Positions 16,416-25,590 of a stretch of DNA of 47,212 bases are shown here, one piece after another. This stretch comes from an uncultured marine group I thaumarchaeote. GTDB lineage: Archaea > Thermoproteota > Nitrososphaeria > Nitrososphaerales > Nitrosopumilaceae. The notes under the pieces are model-generated. The model was not told where the DNA came from. It searched no databases and saw only the letters and a list, made by a program, of their open reading frames with translations. The first letter of the stretch is position 1. Each line of letters starts with the position of its first letter. The stretch is from positions 1 through 47,212 of the forward strand of contig CABXPS010000003.1 in NCBI GenBank assembly GCA_902514095.1. Reading direction: 5' to 3'. The translations under genes were made by a program, and so were the position numbers.

Positions 16416-16685
16416 ATCGTATTCTGGTTTCCAGATCTTAACACTTGATGGTGTAACAATGATTCTTTCTTCACCTAATCTTGCAATATCAGCATCTGCT
16501 GTTTTTGCAATAGAATACAACTCTTCAACTACTTTACGTAATTGATCCACATCTTTTTGTGCTAATGGTGTTACTCTAAGAATTAGAATAATACCTTTTT
16601 TGATATCTTCTTTTATAGAATGAACATCACTGTTATCTCTAATTGTAATTGCCTTTAGATATGTGGGATTTTCTTGCTTTTGCAT
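16407..16685 (-). CDS. sepF: SepF-like cell division protein
   Basis: A 92-residue protein with the SepF core: YLKAITIRDNSDVHSIKEDI, GIILILRVTPLAQKD, then helix VDQLRKVVEELYSIAKTADA and DIARLGEERIIVTPSSVKIW. In euryarchaea SepF anchors FtsZ to the membrane; in thaumarchaea, where Cdv proteins divide cells, its role is less clear. The usual N-terminal amphipathic membrane-targeting helix is short or missing here, since only about 8 residues precede the core and no in-frame start lies upstream. It is convergent with aCPSF1, overlapping by 9 bases. Confidence 0.84.
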   Translation of the reverse strand: MQKQENPTYLKAITIRDNSDVHSIKEDIKKGIILILRVTPLAQKDVDQLRKVVEELYSIAKTADADIARLGEERIIVTPSSVKIWKPEYDLK

Positions 16686-16757
16686 TATGATTGAAAAAAG
16701 ATCTACTCCCTCAAAAACTCTTCCTTAGTTTTAACTAATTTTTTAAATTTTTTACGC

Positions 16758-17768
16758 CTACATTCTAAATTGAATATAGGATTCTTCTTCTGCACTTTCA
16801 GCAGTGATTTCTTCAACTAAATCATTATTTTTGATAGAAACAATTGCTTGTTCATTATTTGGTGCATCTGAATATCTTAAAGTTACAGATGATGCAAATT
16901 TTAGATGTTCTTTTGCATTAGAACCACGTAAAATTGAAACAGGTCCTACAAAGTCTTTAGCTTCAAGTAATATGTCTCCAGGTAATGCAATTGCTTTAAT
17001 CATTTCATTTTCATCTTTATTTCTTCCAACAATAAATTTAGTTTCTTCATCTAATCTAAAATGTCTTCCAATTTTTAATAGATCAATATCATTTATTGTT
17101 GGATTTTTTGTATGTGAAAACAAATCTTTAGCTTTAATTCCAAATTGCGGTTCTGTTAACAAACAACCGCCACCTGCATTTGGCGGATTTTCAATTCCAT
17201 ATTTTTTTGCCATATCTAATTGATTTCTTCTTGTTCGTCCTCTAATCATTCCAAGATTTTCTCTTTTGATTAATCCATCTTTTTCAGGATCTGTTTCTGG
17301 TAATAATGCAGCTGATAATGGTCTCACAATTTTTCCAACTAAATCTGATTCATTTTCAATTGTTCTTAATGCAGGTGCATGTTGACTCATTGGTCTTTGT
17401 CCTAATACCTCACCTGAAATAATAAACTCTGCACCAATTTCTTCCATGTGTTTTTTTGCAGCATCAAACATCATAGATCTACAATCAATACATGGATTAA
17501 ATCCAGCACCAATTCCATGTTTTGGATGTTTTAACATTTCAATATACTCATCACCAAGATAAACTGTTTTTAGATTTACATTAAGATCATCGGCTCGTTC
17601 TCTAATCTCAAAACCACAACCTCGTCCACAATCAAAATCACAAAATGGAGTTTTAATTGCAACTGCAGAAACATCAAATCCTTGTTCTTGCATCATTTTA
17701 ATTGCAAGTTGACTATCTAAACCTCCAGAAAGCAATGCAACCACTTTCTTCTTCTTTTCTTCAGTCAC
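16758..17768 (-). CDS. PP-loop ATPase, probable tRNA thiolation enzyme (MnmA/ThiI superfamily)
   Basis: A 336-residue protein. The N-terminal VVALLSGGLDSQLAIKMM is the PP-loop that adenylates a tRNA base, followed by Cys-rich CDFDCGRGCGF, GFNPCIDCRSMMF and GGGCLLTE, giving likely catalytic or Fe-S/metal cysteines. IISGEVLGQRPMSQH and RGRTRRNQLDMAKKYGI are conserved within this archaeal/bacterial group, often called MnmA- or ThiI-related. The C-terminal part (after about 220) is a separate accessory domain. It probably inserts sulfur in tRNA, but the modified position is unknown. It is divergent from the M24 peptidase gene. Confidence 0.82.
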   Translation of the reverse strand: MTEEKKKKVVALLSGGLDSQLAIKMMQEQGFDVSAVAIKTPFCDFDCGRGCGFEIRERADDLNVNLKTVYLGDEYIEMLKHPKHGIGAGFNPCIDCRSMMFDAAKKHMEEIGAEFIISGEVLGQRPMSQHAPALRTIENESDLVGKIVRPLSAALLPETDPEKDGLIKRENLGMIRGRTRRNQLDMAKKYGIENPPNAGGGCLLTEPQFGIKAKDLFSHTKNPTINDIDLLKIGRHFRLDEETKFIVGRNKDENEMIKAIALPGDILLEAKDFVGPVSILRGSNAKEHLKFASSVTLRYSDAPNNEQAIVSIKNNDLVEEITAESAEEESYIQFRM

Positions 17769-17838
17769 AGAGATAATTTCAAAATTCCTTATACAAACTT
17801 TACATCATACATAAATTGAGAATACACAATATTTTGTT

Positions 17839-18903
17839 ATGAGACAACGAAGAAAAAATCTTCTAAAATATGCTAAAAAGATAGATTGTGATACTTTAGT
17901 AACATTTGAGCCTGAGAATCTATTTTACATGACTGGTTTTTGGGGGGAGGCAATAGGATTACTAGAAAAAAATGGAAAAACTACCATTATTGCTCCAGAA
18001 CTTGAAGTTGGAAGAGCAAAAGATGAATCTGAAGATTGTGATGTAATTACTGCTGAACGTGGTTCTGGATTAATTTCTACTCTTATAGAAAAAATAAAGA
18101 AAAATCATGTATGTACTGATTGCCAAAATTATTCAACTATGCTAAGTCTAAAAAAATCAGTTTCACATTTGAAATCTTCTACAGAACCATTTTACAATGC
18201 CCGTATAATAAAAGATGAAAAAGAAATTAGAATCTTAAAAAAAGCTTCTAAAATTATTGATGAAATGTTTGAAATTTGTTCAAAAAAAATGAAAGTTGGA
18301 CAAAAAGAATCAGAATTACAAACAATTTTGATGACATATGCCATGGAACAAGAAATGTTTGATACTGGTTACAAATCTACACTTAACCCATTAATTATTG
18401 CTGGAGGTCCTAATGGTGCACTTCCACATGCTCAAGTAAGTCAAAGAAAATTCAAAAAAGGTGATCTTGTAGTAACTGATCTAACATTAAGATACAAAGG
18501 ATATGTTTCTGATGCAACTAGAACATTTGCATTAGGAAAAATTTCTTCACAAGCTAATGAAGCATATGAAATTGTTAAACAATCACAAAAACTTGGTCTT
18601 AAGTCTGTTAAACCAAATATAGGTTGTAAAGATGTTGATTTTGCATGTAGAAAATACATTGAAGAAAAAAATTATGGTCAATATTTTATCCATTCAACTG
18701 GACATGGAATTGGATTAGAAGTACATGAGTTTCCAACTGTTTCTTATCGAAGTACTACTAAATTAAAAGAAAATATGGCAATTACTGTAGAACCTGGAAT
18801 CTATATTGAAAATAAATTTGGAATTAGAATAGAAGATTCACTTATTGTAAGGGATAGACCAATTGTAATGCATAAATTTACAAAAGATCTACTAACAATC
18901 TGA
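17839..18903 (+). CDS. M24 family metallopeptidase (Xaa-Pro dipeptidase/aminopeptidase-like)
   Basis: A 354-residue pita-bread enzyme. The N-terminal creatinase-like domain (residues 1-125; FEPENLFYMTGFWGE) is followed by the catalytic domain with all five metal ligands in place: VVTDLTLRYKGYVSDATRTF (two Asp), GHGIGLEVHEFP (His), VEPGIYI (Glu) and GIRIEDSLIV (Glu). It probably trims N-terminal or dipeptide Xaa-Pro bonds in the cytosol. It starts with ATG and stands alone between a divergent thiolase gene and a convergent membrane protein gene. Confidence 0.93.
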   Translation: MRQRRKNLLKYAKKIDCDTLVTFEPENLFYMTGFWGEAIGLLEKNGKTTIIAPELEVGRAKDESEDCDVITAERGSGLISTLIEKIKKNHVCTDCQNYSTMLSLKKSVSHLKSSTEPFYNARIIKDEKEIRILKKASKIIDEMFEICSKKMKVGQKESELQTILMTYAMEQEMFDTGYKSTLNPLIIAGGPNGALPHAQVSQRKFKKGDLVVTDLTLRYKGYVSDATRTFALGKISSQANEAYEIVKQSQKLGLKSVKPNIGCKDVDFACRKYIEEKNYGQYFIHSTGHGIGLEVHEFPTVSYRSTTKLKENMAITVEPGIYIENKFGIRIEDSLIVRDRPIVMHKFTKDLLTI

Positions 18904-18905
18904 GC

Positions 18906-19391
18906 CTAATCGTAAAAGTCCACTATGTCTATGATGTATTTTGATTCAGGGTTATTTGATTCAATTTTTTTAGAATCTATATTTACATTCCAATCATAAT
19001 TAATATCATCACCTTTATCCGATTTGAAATTTAATATAACTTGATATTCTTCTAAATTGATATTTGCTACGACTACATGTATTCTAGTATTTCTATCATC
19101 AAATATTTTTTTATCAGGATATTCTTCATTTATTTTATTTTCAATTGCATCTTTTACATTTAATCCTGATTCATTAGGACCGTTATACTGCATTAAAATA
19201 TCTACAACAATCTGCTCCTCTTCTGAAAAATCAATTAAAAAATCATCAAGATGTTTTTCTGTTAATACCCCATTTGCACTAATTACAATTAATGCTATTC
19301 CTGCTAGATAAAGTGGTGCTCTTTTTTTAAGAAAAGATTTAAGATTATTCTTTTTTGGTTTTTCTTCTTCTTTTTTATCTTTTTTACCCAT
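18906..19391 (-). CDS. Single-pass membrane protein with basic tail, hypothetical
   Basis: A 161-residue protein. The first 27 residues are extremely Lys/Glu-rich (MGKKDKKEEEKPKKNNLKSF), then one hydrophobic segment (APLYLAGIALIVISANGVL) and an acidic extracellular domain of about 110 residues containing KHLDDFLIDFSEEEQIVVDI and a C-terminal YIIDIVDFYD. The orientation would place the basic end inside. I do not recognise a family. It converges with the M24 gene (2 bases apart) and lies upstream of no partner. Confidence 0.7.
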   Translation of the reverse strand: MGKKDKKEEEKPKKNNLKSFLKKRAPLYLAGIALIVISANGVLTEKHLDDFLIDFSEEEQIVVDILMQYNGPNESGLNVKDAIENKINEEYPDKKIFDDRNTRIHVVVANINLEEYQVILNFKSDKGDDINYDWNVNIDSKKIESNNPESKYIIDIVDFYD

Positions 19392-19447
19392 TTTAATCCC
19401 TGTAAATAATTAATTATTTGAAGTTATTATTAACTAAACTCTTTATT

Positions 19448-20287
19448 TTAATTATTTTTAGCAGTTAAAATTAAAACCTGCCATGGAAAAATAATATCCC
19501 CATTCCTTTTTGTATATTGTAAAGTTTTTTCTTTAACTGAATTTTTGAACTCTTTACGTTTTGAATACTCTAATGCATTTAGTTTTTCTTTTAGAGGTTT
19601 TGCAATGTATTTGATATAATTTTGCCAATAATCTTCAAATTTTCCTGGATTATAATTAAAAATAAATTCTTTAATTACAATATTTGAGAATCCTGCTTTT
19701 CTAATTTCTGTTTTTAATGCAGATTTTGTACCAAATCTATCCAAATTTGGTGTTCCAGGAGGGATATAATCTGGTATGTATTTTGTAGCAGAATCTAAAA
19801 TGCTACTAAAAAATGGAACATTGTCTTTACTACCATGAACAGATATTCCTATTATTCCAGATTTTTTGAGGCTATTTTTGATATTTTTTAATGCTTTTTG
19901 TGCATTAGGAAAAAAAAATAATGCATACTGACAAGTTACTATATCAAATTTTTTTGAAAAAGAAAGGTTTTCAGCATCTGCATTTAGAAAATCTAAATTT
20001 TTTTTATTCTCTTTTTTAGCAATTTTAATTGCAGTTGTTGATGTATCAATCCCTACTACATATCCTGATTTACCAACTTTTTTTTGGATTTGTTTTGTTA
20101 CTACTCCAGTTCCACATGCAACATCTAGTACTCGATTATTTTTATTAATTTTTATTAATTCAATTAATTTTTTTGTACTTTGAAATGGGCCTTTATTTAC
20201 ACTAGCCCATCTTTTATGATATCTTGGAGCAACTTCATTCCAAATTTTCATATTTCTTTGTTTATATTCTGAATGAATAACTTTCAT
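19448..20287 (-). CDS. Class I SAM-dependent methyltransferase (UbiE-like)
   Basis: A 279-residue methyltransferase. Motif I is VLDVACGTGVVTKQIQKKVG, the acidic strand end is VVGIDTSTTAI, and the region LNADAENLSFSKKFDIVTCQ supplies motifs II-III. The N terminus IWNEVAPRYHKRW resembles UbiE/COQ5-type enzymes. The substrate is unknown. It overlaps the CoaBC gene by 4 bases, so it is the last gene of the CoA operon. This co-transcription is visible, but a functional link to CoA is not proven. Confidence 0.88.
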   Translation of the reverse strand: MKVIHSEYKQRNMKIWNEVAPRYHKRWASVNKGPFQSTKKLIELIKINKNNRVLDVACGTGVVTKQIQKKVGKSGYVVGIDTSTTAIKIAKKENKKNLDFLNADAENLSFSKKFDIVTCQYALFFFPNAQKALKNIKNSLKKSGIIGISVHGSKDNVPFFSSILDSATKYIPDYIPPGTPNLDRFGTKSALKTEIRKAGFSNIVIKEFIFNYNPGKFEDYWQNYIKYIAKPLKEKLNALEYSKRKEFKNSVKEKTLQYTKRNGDIIFPWQVLILTAKNN

Positions 20288-21525
20288 TTTAATTTTGATT
20301 CAATTTGTTTTCTTATAATTTTTGCAATTTTATCTTTTTTCATCCAACCTGAGACAATATTCTTTTTTGAATCCACAATTATAATTTGATTATTTTGAGA
20401 ATTTTTCTTATATCGAGATATCCCAATATCATTCGCTATGATTATATCTGATGATGATTCTTTTAGTTTCTTTTTAGCTGATTTAATTAATTGAGTATTT
20501 GTAACATTTGTTTCTGCCTTAAAACCAACTAATAGAACATTTTTTTGTATTTTTTTAATTTCATTTATGATTTTAGGGGTTTTTTTGAGACTAATTGAAA
20601 TATTTGTCTTTGAACTTTTTATTTTTTTCTTACTTGGATTTTTAGGAATATAATCAGATACTGCAGCAGCCATTATAACAATATCAAATTTATTTTTTAA
20701 TTCTTTTTTTACAACATCAAACATTTCTTTACTTGTTACAACATTAATGATCTTTGCACCTTTTGGTGGAATTTCATTACCTGGTCCATAAACAAAAGTA
20801 ACTTTTGCACCTGCAGAAACTAATTCTTTTGCTAAACTTACTCCTGTTTTACCCGTACTTTGATTTGTAATTGCTCTAATTGGATCAATTTGTTCAATTG
20901 TTGGTCCAGCAGTCATCAAGATTTTCTTCCCATGTAATTTAGATGATAATCCAAATTTCTTTAAAACAAAATCAAGTACTTCTTCTGGTTCTGATGCTTT
21001 TGCTTTTCCTTCTATCATATTTGGTGATATAAAATCAATTTTATTTTTTAGAAATGAAATATTTTTTTTAACTGCTGCATTTTCATACATTGATGCATGC
21101 ATTGCTAAGGCCATTAAAATTGGTGTTTTGGAACCAAATCCTACAGTAAGTACAGTTGAAATTGGTGTATCATCAATTCCATTTGCAAGTTTTCCTAATG
21201 TATTGGCAGTTGCTGGATATACAATAATAAGATCTGATCTTTTATAATCTGCAATATTGATATGCTCTAATTTTCCTGTTAATTTTGTAATAACATCATT
21301 TCCTGTTGCCCATTTCATGTAATCAGGCTGAATCATTTTTGTTGAGGCTTTACTCATTACACAAGTAACTTTTGCTCCATGTCTCATTAGTAATCTTGCA
21401 AGTTCAATTGATTTGTATGCTGCAACACTTCCAGCAACACATAATACAATTTTTTTACCAGAAAGTTCCGTTCCTTTTGATTCTACTATATCTAATGATG
21501 GATGTTCTAATTTTCTTTTAGACAA
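20284..21525 (-). CDS. coaBC: CoaBC: phosphopantothenoylcysteine synthetase/decarboxylase
   Basis: A 413-residue bifunctional enzyme that couples cysteine to 4'-phosphopantothenate and decarboxylates the product. The N-terminal flavoprotein CoaC domain (about 25-190) has VLCVAGSVAAYKSIELAR-type sequence and PATANTLGKLANGIDD. The CoaB domain follows from KILMTAGPTIEQIDPIRAIT (about residue 205) and includes VIMAAAVSDYIPKN. It overlaps panB by 8 bases and the methyltransferase by 4, so it is within a tightly coupled operon. Confidence 0.96.
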   Translation of the reverse strand: MSKRKLEHPSLDIVESKGTELSGKKIVLCVAGSVAAYKSIELARLLMRHGAKVTCVMSKASTKMIQPDYMKWATGNDVITKLTGKLEHINIADYKRSDLIIVYPATANTLGKLANGIDDTPISTVLTVGFGSKTPILMALAMHASMYENAAVKKNISFLKNKIDFISPNMIEGKAKASEPEEVLDFVLKKFGLSSKLHGKKILMTAGPTIEQIDPIRAITNQSTGKTGVSLAKELVSAGAKVTFVYGPGNEIPPKGAKIINVVTSKEMFDVVKKELKNKFDIVIMAAAVSDYIPKNPSKKKIKSSKTNISISLKKTPKIINEIKKIQKNVLLVGFKAETNVTNTQLIKSAKKKLKESSSDIIIANDIGISRYKKNSQNNQIIIVDSKKNIVSGWMKKDKIAKIIRKQIESKLK

Positions 21526-22333
21526 TTTCTTTCCTCAGTTTATTATATTCAGATTCATCCATTTGGAATTCATTTTCAATTGCTGGAAATTTTTCTTCTT
21601 TAACTTCTTCCACATATGATTTTACAGCATTTCTTATTTCTTCTGATAATGATAGATATCTTTTTGCAAATTTTGGTTTTAGTTTTTCAAATAACCCTAA
21701 CATATCATGAACTACCAAAACTTGTCCATCACAATCTTTTCCTGAACCAATTCCTATTGTTGGTACAGAAACTTTTTGTGTAATTATTTTTGCAACTTGA
21801 CTTGAAACCATTTCTAAAACTATACTAAATACGCCTGATTCTGTAATAATTTTTGCATCTTCAATTAATTGAATTGCATCTTCTTTTGTTTTTCCTTGAA
21901 CTGTATATTTTTCAGCAGTTTGTGGTAATAATCCTAAATGACCCATAACAGGTATTTTTGATTCTGTAATTGATTTTATTATTCCTGCAACTTCTCTTCC
22001 ACCTTCTAATTTTACAGCATCAGCACCAGCTTTGATAAGTCTTAATGAATTTGTAATAGCATCTTTTTCATTTTTATACGAATTAATTGGTAGATCTGAA
22101 ACAATCAATGAATTTTTTTTTGCATTTTTTGCAGCAGTTGTAAATCTGATCATATCTTCCATAGTTACTGAAGATGTATTTTCATATCCAAGCATCACCA
22201 TACCTGCACTATCTCCTACAAGAATTACATCTACTTGATCACATAATGTTACCATTGTAGAATCATATCCTGTTAAAACAGTGATTTTTTCCTTTTTTTT
22301 CATTTCTACAATATTTTTGATCGTTTTATGCAT
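21518..22333 (-). CDS. panB: 3-Methyl-2-oxobutanoate hydroxymethyltransferase PanB
   Basis: Adds a hydroxymethyl group from methylene-tetrahydrofolate or its archaeal analogue to 2-oxoisovalerate to form ketopantoate. The 271-residue length and VILVGDSAGMVMLGYENT, INSYKNEKDAITNSLRLIKA, AVKLEGG, PVMGHLGLLPQT and PTIGIGSGKDCDGQVLVVHD are the family signature. It overlaps the upstream PPS gene by 8 bases and CoaBC downstream by 8. No ketopantoate reductase is visible, so that step must be encoded elsewhere. Confidence 0.97.
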   Translation of the reverse strand: MHKTIKNIVEMKKKEKITVLTGYDSTMVTLCDQVDVILVGDSAGMVMLGYENTSSVTMEDMIRFTTAAKNAKKNSLIVSDLPINSYKNEKDAITNSLRLIKAGADAVKLEGGREVAGIIKSITESKIPVMGHLGLLPQTAEKYTVQGKTKEDAIQLIEDAKIITESGVFSIVLEMVSSQVAKIITQKVSVPTIGIGSGKDCDGQVLVVHDMLGLFEKLKPKFAKRYLSLSEEIRNAVKSYVEEVKEEKFPAIENEFQMDESEYNKLRKEIV

Positions 22334-23066
22334 TTTTTGCCCTTCTTTCTAAATTTTTGTTAATTTCTAAAATTGATACTTTAAGATTTTTTTTATTATT
22401 ATATTTAGAAGATTTTTTCAATTCTTTTTTTGATTCACTTACAAGTAACTTCATAGCACGTGTTACATTATCTACTATTGTAATATCTGCAGTTTCCGCA
22501 GTTCTAGAAAGTGGATTTAAATCAAATGTAATAATTTTCTTTTTTGCTTTTTTTAATGCAATTGTTCTATCGCCATCTTCCAAAGGAACTAAAACAACAT
22601 CTGCTGAAAATATTCCATTTTTATCAACAATTCTACGTGCACTATCAATTCCTAATAATTTTATAGATGATTTTTTATTTAATCCAAAAATTTCTTTTGC
22701 ACCTGATTTTTTTAAAATTTTAGTGATTGCTTTTTTACGTTTTTCATTTGAATAAAATAAATTCACTTCAATTTTTGAATTAGTATTTTTTGCTAATTGA
22801 ATTATTTCTTTAGGACATAAAGCTGCAAAATTCCCATTTACAGAAATAACCGAATTTTTTGCATTTTTGAGCATAAATGCTGCTGCTTTTATTGATTCCT
22901 TAGCAGATTTTGAGGTTTTTTCACCTATAAGATAATCAAAAGCTTCACCTCTTCCGTGAGCCAAAAGCCCTTCTTTTGCAACTAAATTATCATCAAATCC
23001 TTTGACTAATTTCTCACGAATTAAAAGAGAATTTAATCTTGGATGTGATTTAGGAATTAAAGTCAT
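22326..23066 (-). CDS. 4-Phosphopantoate-beta-alanine ligase (archaeal phosphopantothenate synthetase)
   Basis: The archaeal enzyme that joins 4-phosphopantoate to beta-alanine with ATP. The 246-residue protein has IPKSHPRLNSLLIREKLVKG, GLLAHGRGEAFDYLIGE, ISVNGNFAALCPKEI (substrate loop), VPLEDGDRT, and FDLNPLSRTAETADI, all characteristic of the family formerly called DUF137. It lies 9 bases downstream of pantoate kinase and overlaps panB by 8. This pairing with pantoate kinase defines the archaeal CoA route, replacing bacterial PanC and CoaA. Confidence 0.96.
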   Translation of the reverse strand: MTLIPKSHPRLNSLLIREKLVKGFDDNLVAKEGLLAHGRGEAFDYLIGEKTSKSAKESIKAAAFMLKNAKNSVISVNGNFAALCPKEIIQLAKNTNSKIEVNLFYSNEKRKKAITKILKKSGAKEIFGLNKKSSIKLLGIDSARRIVDKNGIFSADVVLVPLEDGDRTIALKKAKKKIITFDLNPLSRTAETADITIVDNVTRAMKLLVSESKKELKKSSKYNNKKNLKVSILEINKNLERRAKNA

Positions 23067-23075
23067 ATTTTTTAA

Positions 23076-23969
23076 TTAATTATAAAGAACTCTTGCTCCT
23101 GTATTATCTAATTCTGATTTTATAATTATTCCATCAGAATATTTTTCTAAAATTTTTAAAATCTTATTTTCATTTTCTTTTGGAATCATTGAAAAAATTG
23201 TTTCACCAAATAATGCAATTCCACATTTAATATTATTTTTAGATAATTCATTAACCACTTTTTGCATCCTTGGTGTCATAACATCTACATATTTTGCAAA
23301 TTCTAAAGACATTTCTTGAAAATGTTCATAATTTTTTGATTTTAATAATTCATTAACCATTTTTCCTCCAAGACCATTAATTCGTGGTAATCTTTCTTTG
23401 ATGAACTTACTTGTTGAAATTGGAGAAAAACATATCATAATTATAGAAATTTTATTTAAAGTAATATTTTGGACATGACCAATCCCTGGTGCTCCTGGTT
23501 TATCTCTAATTTCAAATCCACCATAATATGATGCTAAAACATCTCCTAATCCTGTTTTACATTCTATTTCAACATCATGTGCTATTTGTGCAACTTTAAT
23601 TTTAGATAATTTACATTCTAATGCATCGTTTAATGCAATAGATAATGATAATGCAACTGCTGCACTAGAACCAAATCCATATCCAACTGGAACATCAATT
23701 TCATGTATAATATCTACAAATTTTCCTTTTGTAGAAAATTTGTTGAGAACTACTTCAGAGACTCTCATATTTCCTGATTCAAAACCATTTACTTTGATTG
23801 TAAAATTTGAAATGTCATGTTTTGTTTTGTTTCTAATTGTAACTGTAGTTTTAACACCTTTCTGTATGGAAAATCCTGCACCTAACGAACCTAATTGTTT
23901 TGAATCTTTTTTGTCTAATTCGGCTTTGAAAAAACCTGTAATGTGTGCTGGACAAAATGCTGTTACCAT
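23076..23969 (-). CDS. Pantoate kinase (GHMP family)
   Basis: Phosphorylates pantoate, the first committed step of the archaeal CoA pathway. The N-terminal TAFCPAHITGFFKAEL and the glycine-rich ATP loop PVGYGFGSSAAVALSLS are diagnostic; CKTGLGDVLASYYGG and CGIALFGETIFSMI are conserved GHMP segments. A longer frame starts at 23987, but the TATA-like AATATTAATACTT near 24001 would place transcription initiation around 23975, favouring Met7 (base 23969). It opens the operon pantoate kinase-PPS-panB-coaBC-methyltransferase. Confidence 0.94.
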   Translation of the reverse strand: MVTAFCPAHITGFFKAELDKKDSKQLGSLGAGFSIQKGVKTTVTIRNKTKHDISNFTIKVNGFESGNMRVSEVVLNKFSTKGKFVDIIHEIDVPVGYGFGSSAAVALSLSIALNDALECKLSKIKVAQIAHDVEIECKTGLGDVLASYYGGFEIRDKPGAPGIGHVQNITLNKISIIMICFSPISTSKFIKERLPRINGLGGKMVNELLKSKNYEHFQEMSLEFAKYVDVMTPRMQKVVNELSKNNIKCGIALFGETIFSMIPKENENKILKILEKYSDGIIIKSELDNTGARVLYN

Positions 23970-24035
23970 TATGATCAAATTTGACATATTTGGAAAATAT
24001 TAATACTTGGCTTAAATAATATAAATTAGTATAAA

Positions 24036-25013
24036 TTGACTACATTCACACGACGCCTACAGAAAATTGGAAGTAGTATGCTTGTTTCACTTCCAAAAGA
24101 ATGGATTGATGCAAATAATCTAAACAAAAGCAATCAAGTTGAAATTGAAACAAATCAAAATAATCTATCAATTAGAACACAACTAAGCAAGAGACCTTCA
24201 AAAGAAGTTGAAATTTCATATCCCTTATCAGAAGGGGAGGGTATTGTTCCAACAATCACTGGTGCATATCTTTTAGGGTTTGATGTTATTAGAATTGTTG
24301 GAAAATCTTCTATCTCAATTAATGATAGAGAAAGTGTTAGAGGTTCTATGAGAAAATTAGTTGGACTGGAAATTATTGATGAAGATGCAACAAATATTTC
24401 TATTCAATTTTTACTTGATGAGACATCAATAAATCCACAAAATATCTTAAAACGAATGAGTTCAATTGCACTTGGAATGTTTAATGATGTTGTATTAGCT
24501 CTAAAAAGTGGAGATAAAACAAATCTTGAAGCAGTAGCAAATCGTGATGCTGAAATTAATAGACAATATTTTCTTCTTGTTAGATTAATTAGAAGTACTA
24601 TAATGGATACTAGATTAGCTGGTATTTTCAATTTAGAAAATATAGATATTCTTGATTACAGAATTGCTGCAAATACACTTGAAATTGCAGGCGATACAGT
24701 TGTAGAATTATCTAAATCATTAATTAAATCAAATCTATCTAAAGTAGAATTAAAAAAATTATATGATTTTGCAAAAGATATGGAAGAAATACAAATCAAA
24801 TCAATTGATTCTTTTATTTCTAATAATAGAATGATTGCAATTAATGCAATTAGACTACAAAGAACTAATTCTACAAAAATCTCTAAAATTCGTTCTGCTT
24901 TAGAAAGCGAAAAACAAATTTCTCTTCCATTATTTGATCTTATCTATATGTTTGAGAAAATTCTACAATCTTGGTCTGATATTAGTGATCTAGTTAAACC
25001 AAGTTATCAGTAA
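24036..25013 (+). CDS. AbrB-PhoU domain regulator
   Basis: A 325-residue two-part protein. The N terminus (TRRLQKIGSSMLVSLPKEWI) is a SpoVT/AbrB swapped-hairpin DNA-binding domain; residues about 110-325 form a PhoU-like helical bundle (LKRMSSIALGMFNDVVLALK, ILDYRIAANTLEIAGDTVVE). Such fusions are archaeal phosphate-uptake regulators. It starts with TTG about 20-25 bases after the CTTAAATAAT box at 24011-24020, as a leaderless gene. It is divergent from the CoA operon. No phosphate transporter is nearby, so the signal is inferred. Confidence 0.9.
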   Translation: MTTFTRRLQKIGSSMLVSLPKEWIDANNLNKSNQVEIETNQNNLSIRTQLSKRPSKEVEISYPLSEGEGIVPTITGAYLLGFDVIRIVGKSSISINDRESVRGSMRKLVGLEIIDEDATNISIQFLLDETSINPQNILKRMSSIALGMFNDVVLALKSGDKTNLEAVANRDAEINRQYFLLVRLIRSTIMDTRLAGIFNLENIDILDYRIAANTLEIAGDTVVELSKSLIKSNLSKVELKKLYDFAKDMEEIQIKSIDSFISNNRMIAINAIRLQRTNSTKISKIRSALESEKQISLPLFDLIYMFEKILQSWSDISDLVKPSYQ

Positions 25014-25050
25014 AATATTATGATATTTTTTAGCTATTATTAAAAAATAA

Positions 25051-25566
25051 TTACAATAATTTTTTTTTCGCAGCATAAATCATTACTGCACAAATTGTTT
25101 TTGAATCAATAATTTTTCCAGATTTAATCATTCCAATTAATTTTTTAATATCCATTTTTACAACTGTGATAAACTCATCATTATCTAATTTTAATTCAAA
25201 TTTCTTTTTTGTTCCTGATGCTACAAAAATGTGAATTTCTTCTTTGTTATAGCCTACTGAAGGAAAATATGAGATTAATTTAGTCATTTTTTTGGCCTCG
25301 TAACCAGTTTCTTCAATAATTTCTCTATATGCACAATCAATCGGTTTTTCTCTTTTTTCTAAAGTACCGGCTGGAATTTCTAAAATATATCCATGTGGAA
25401 ATCGATGTTGTTTTACTAGTAACACTTTACCTTTTTCGTCAAATGCAAGCATTGCGGCGGCACCTGGATGTTCAATAATTTCTCTTCTAACTTTTCTATG
25501 TTCAACTTGCATATGATATGCATTTAATTCAAATAATTTACCTTTGTACAGTTTTTCTTTTTTCAT
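25051..25566 (-). CDS. Nudix hydrolase (ADP-ribose pyrophosphatase-like)
   Basis: A 171-residue Nudix enzyme with a complete Nudix box: GTLEKREKPIDCAYREIIEETGY fits the GX5EX7REUXEEXGU pattern, stretching from about residue 77 to 99. RFPHGYILEIPAGTLE before it and FPSVGYNKEEIHIFVA after it resemble ADP-sugar pyrophosphatases. It likely hydrolyses ADP-ribose or a similar nucleotide in the cytosol. It is 24 bases downstream of the Lrp-like regulator on the same strand, possibly co-transcribed. Confidence 0.93.
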   Translation of the reverse strand: MKKEKLYKGKLFELNAYHMQVEHRKVRREIIEHPGAAAMLAFDEKGKVLLVKQHRFPHGYILEIPAGTLEKREKPIDCAYREIIEETGYEAKKMTKLISYFPSVGYNKEEIHIFVASGTKKKFELKLDNDEFITVVKMDIKKLIGMIKSGKIIDSKTICAVMIYAAKKKLL

Positions 25567-25590
25567 ATTAGTTTTGAAAAGTATTATTAT

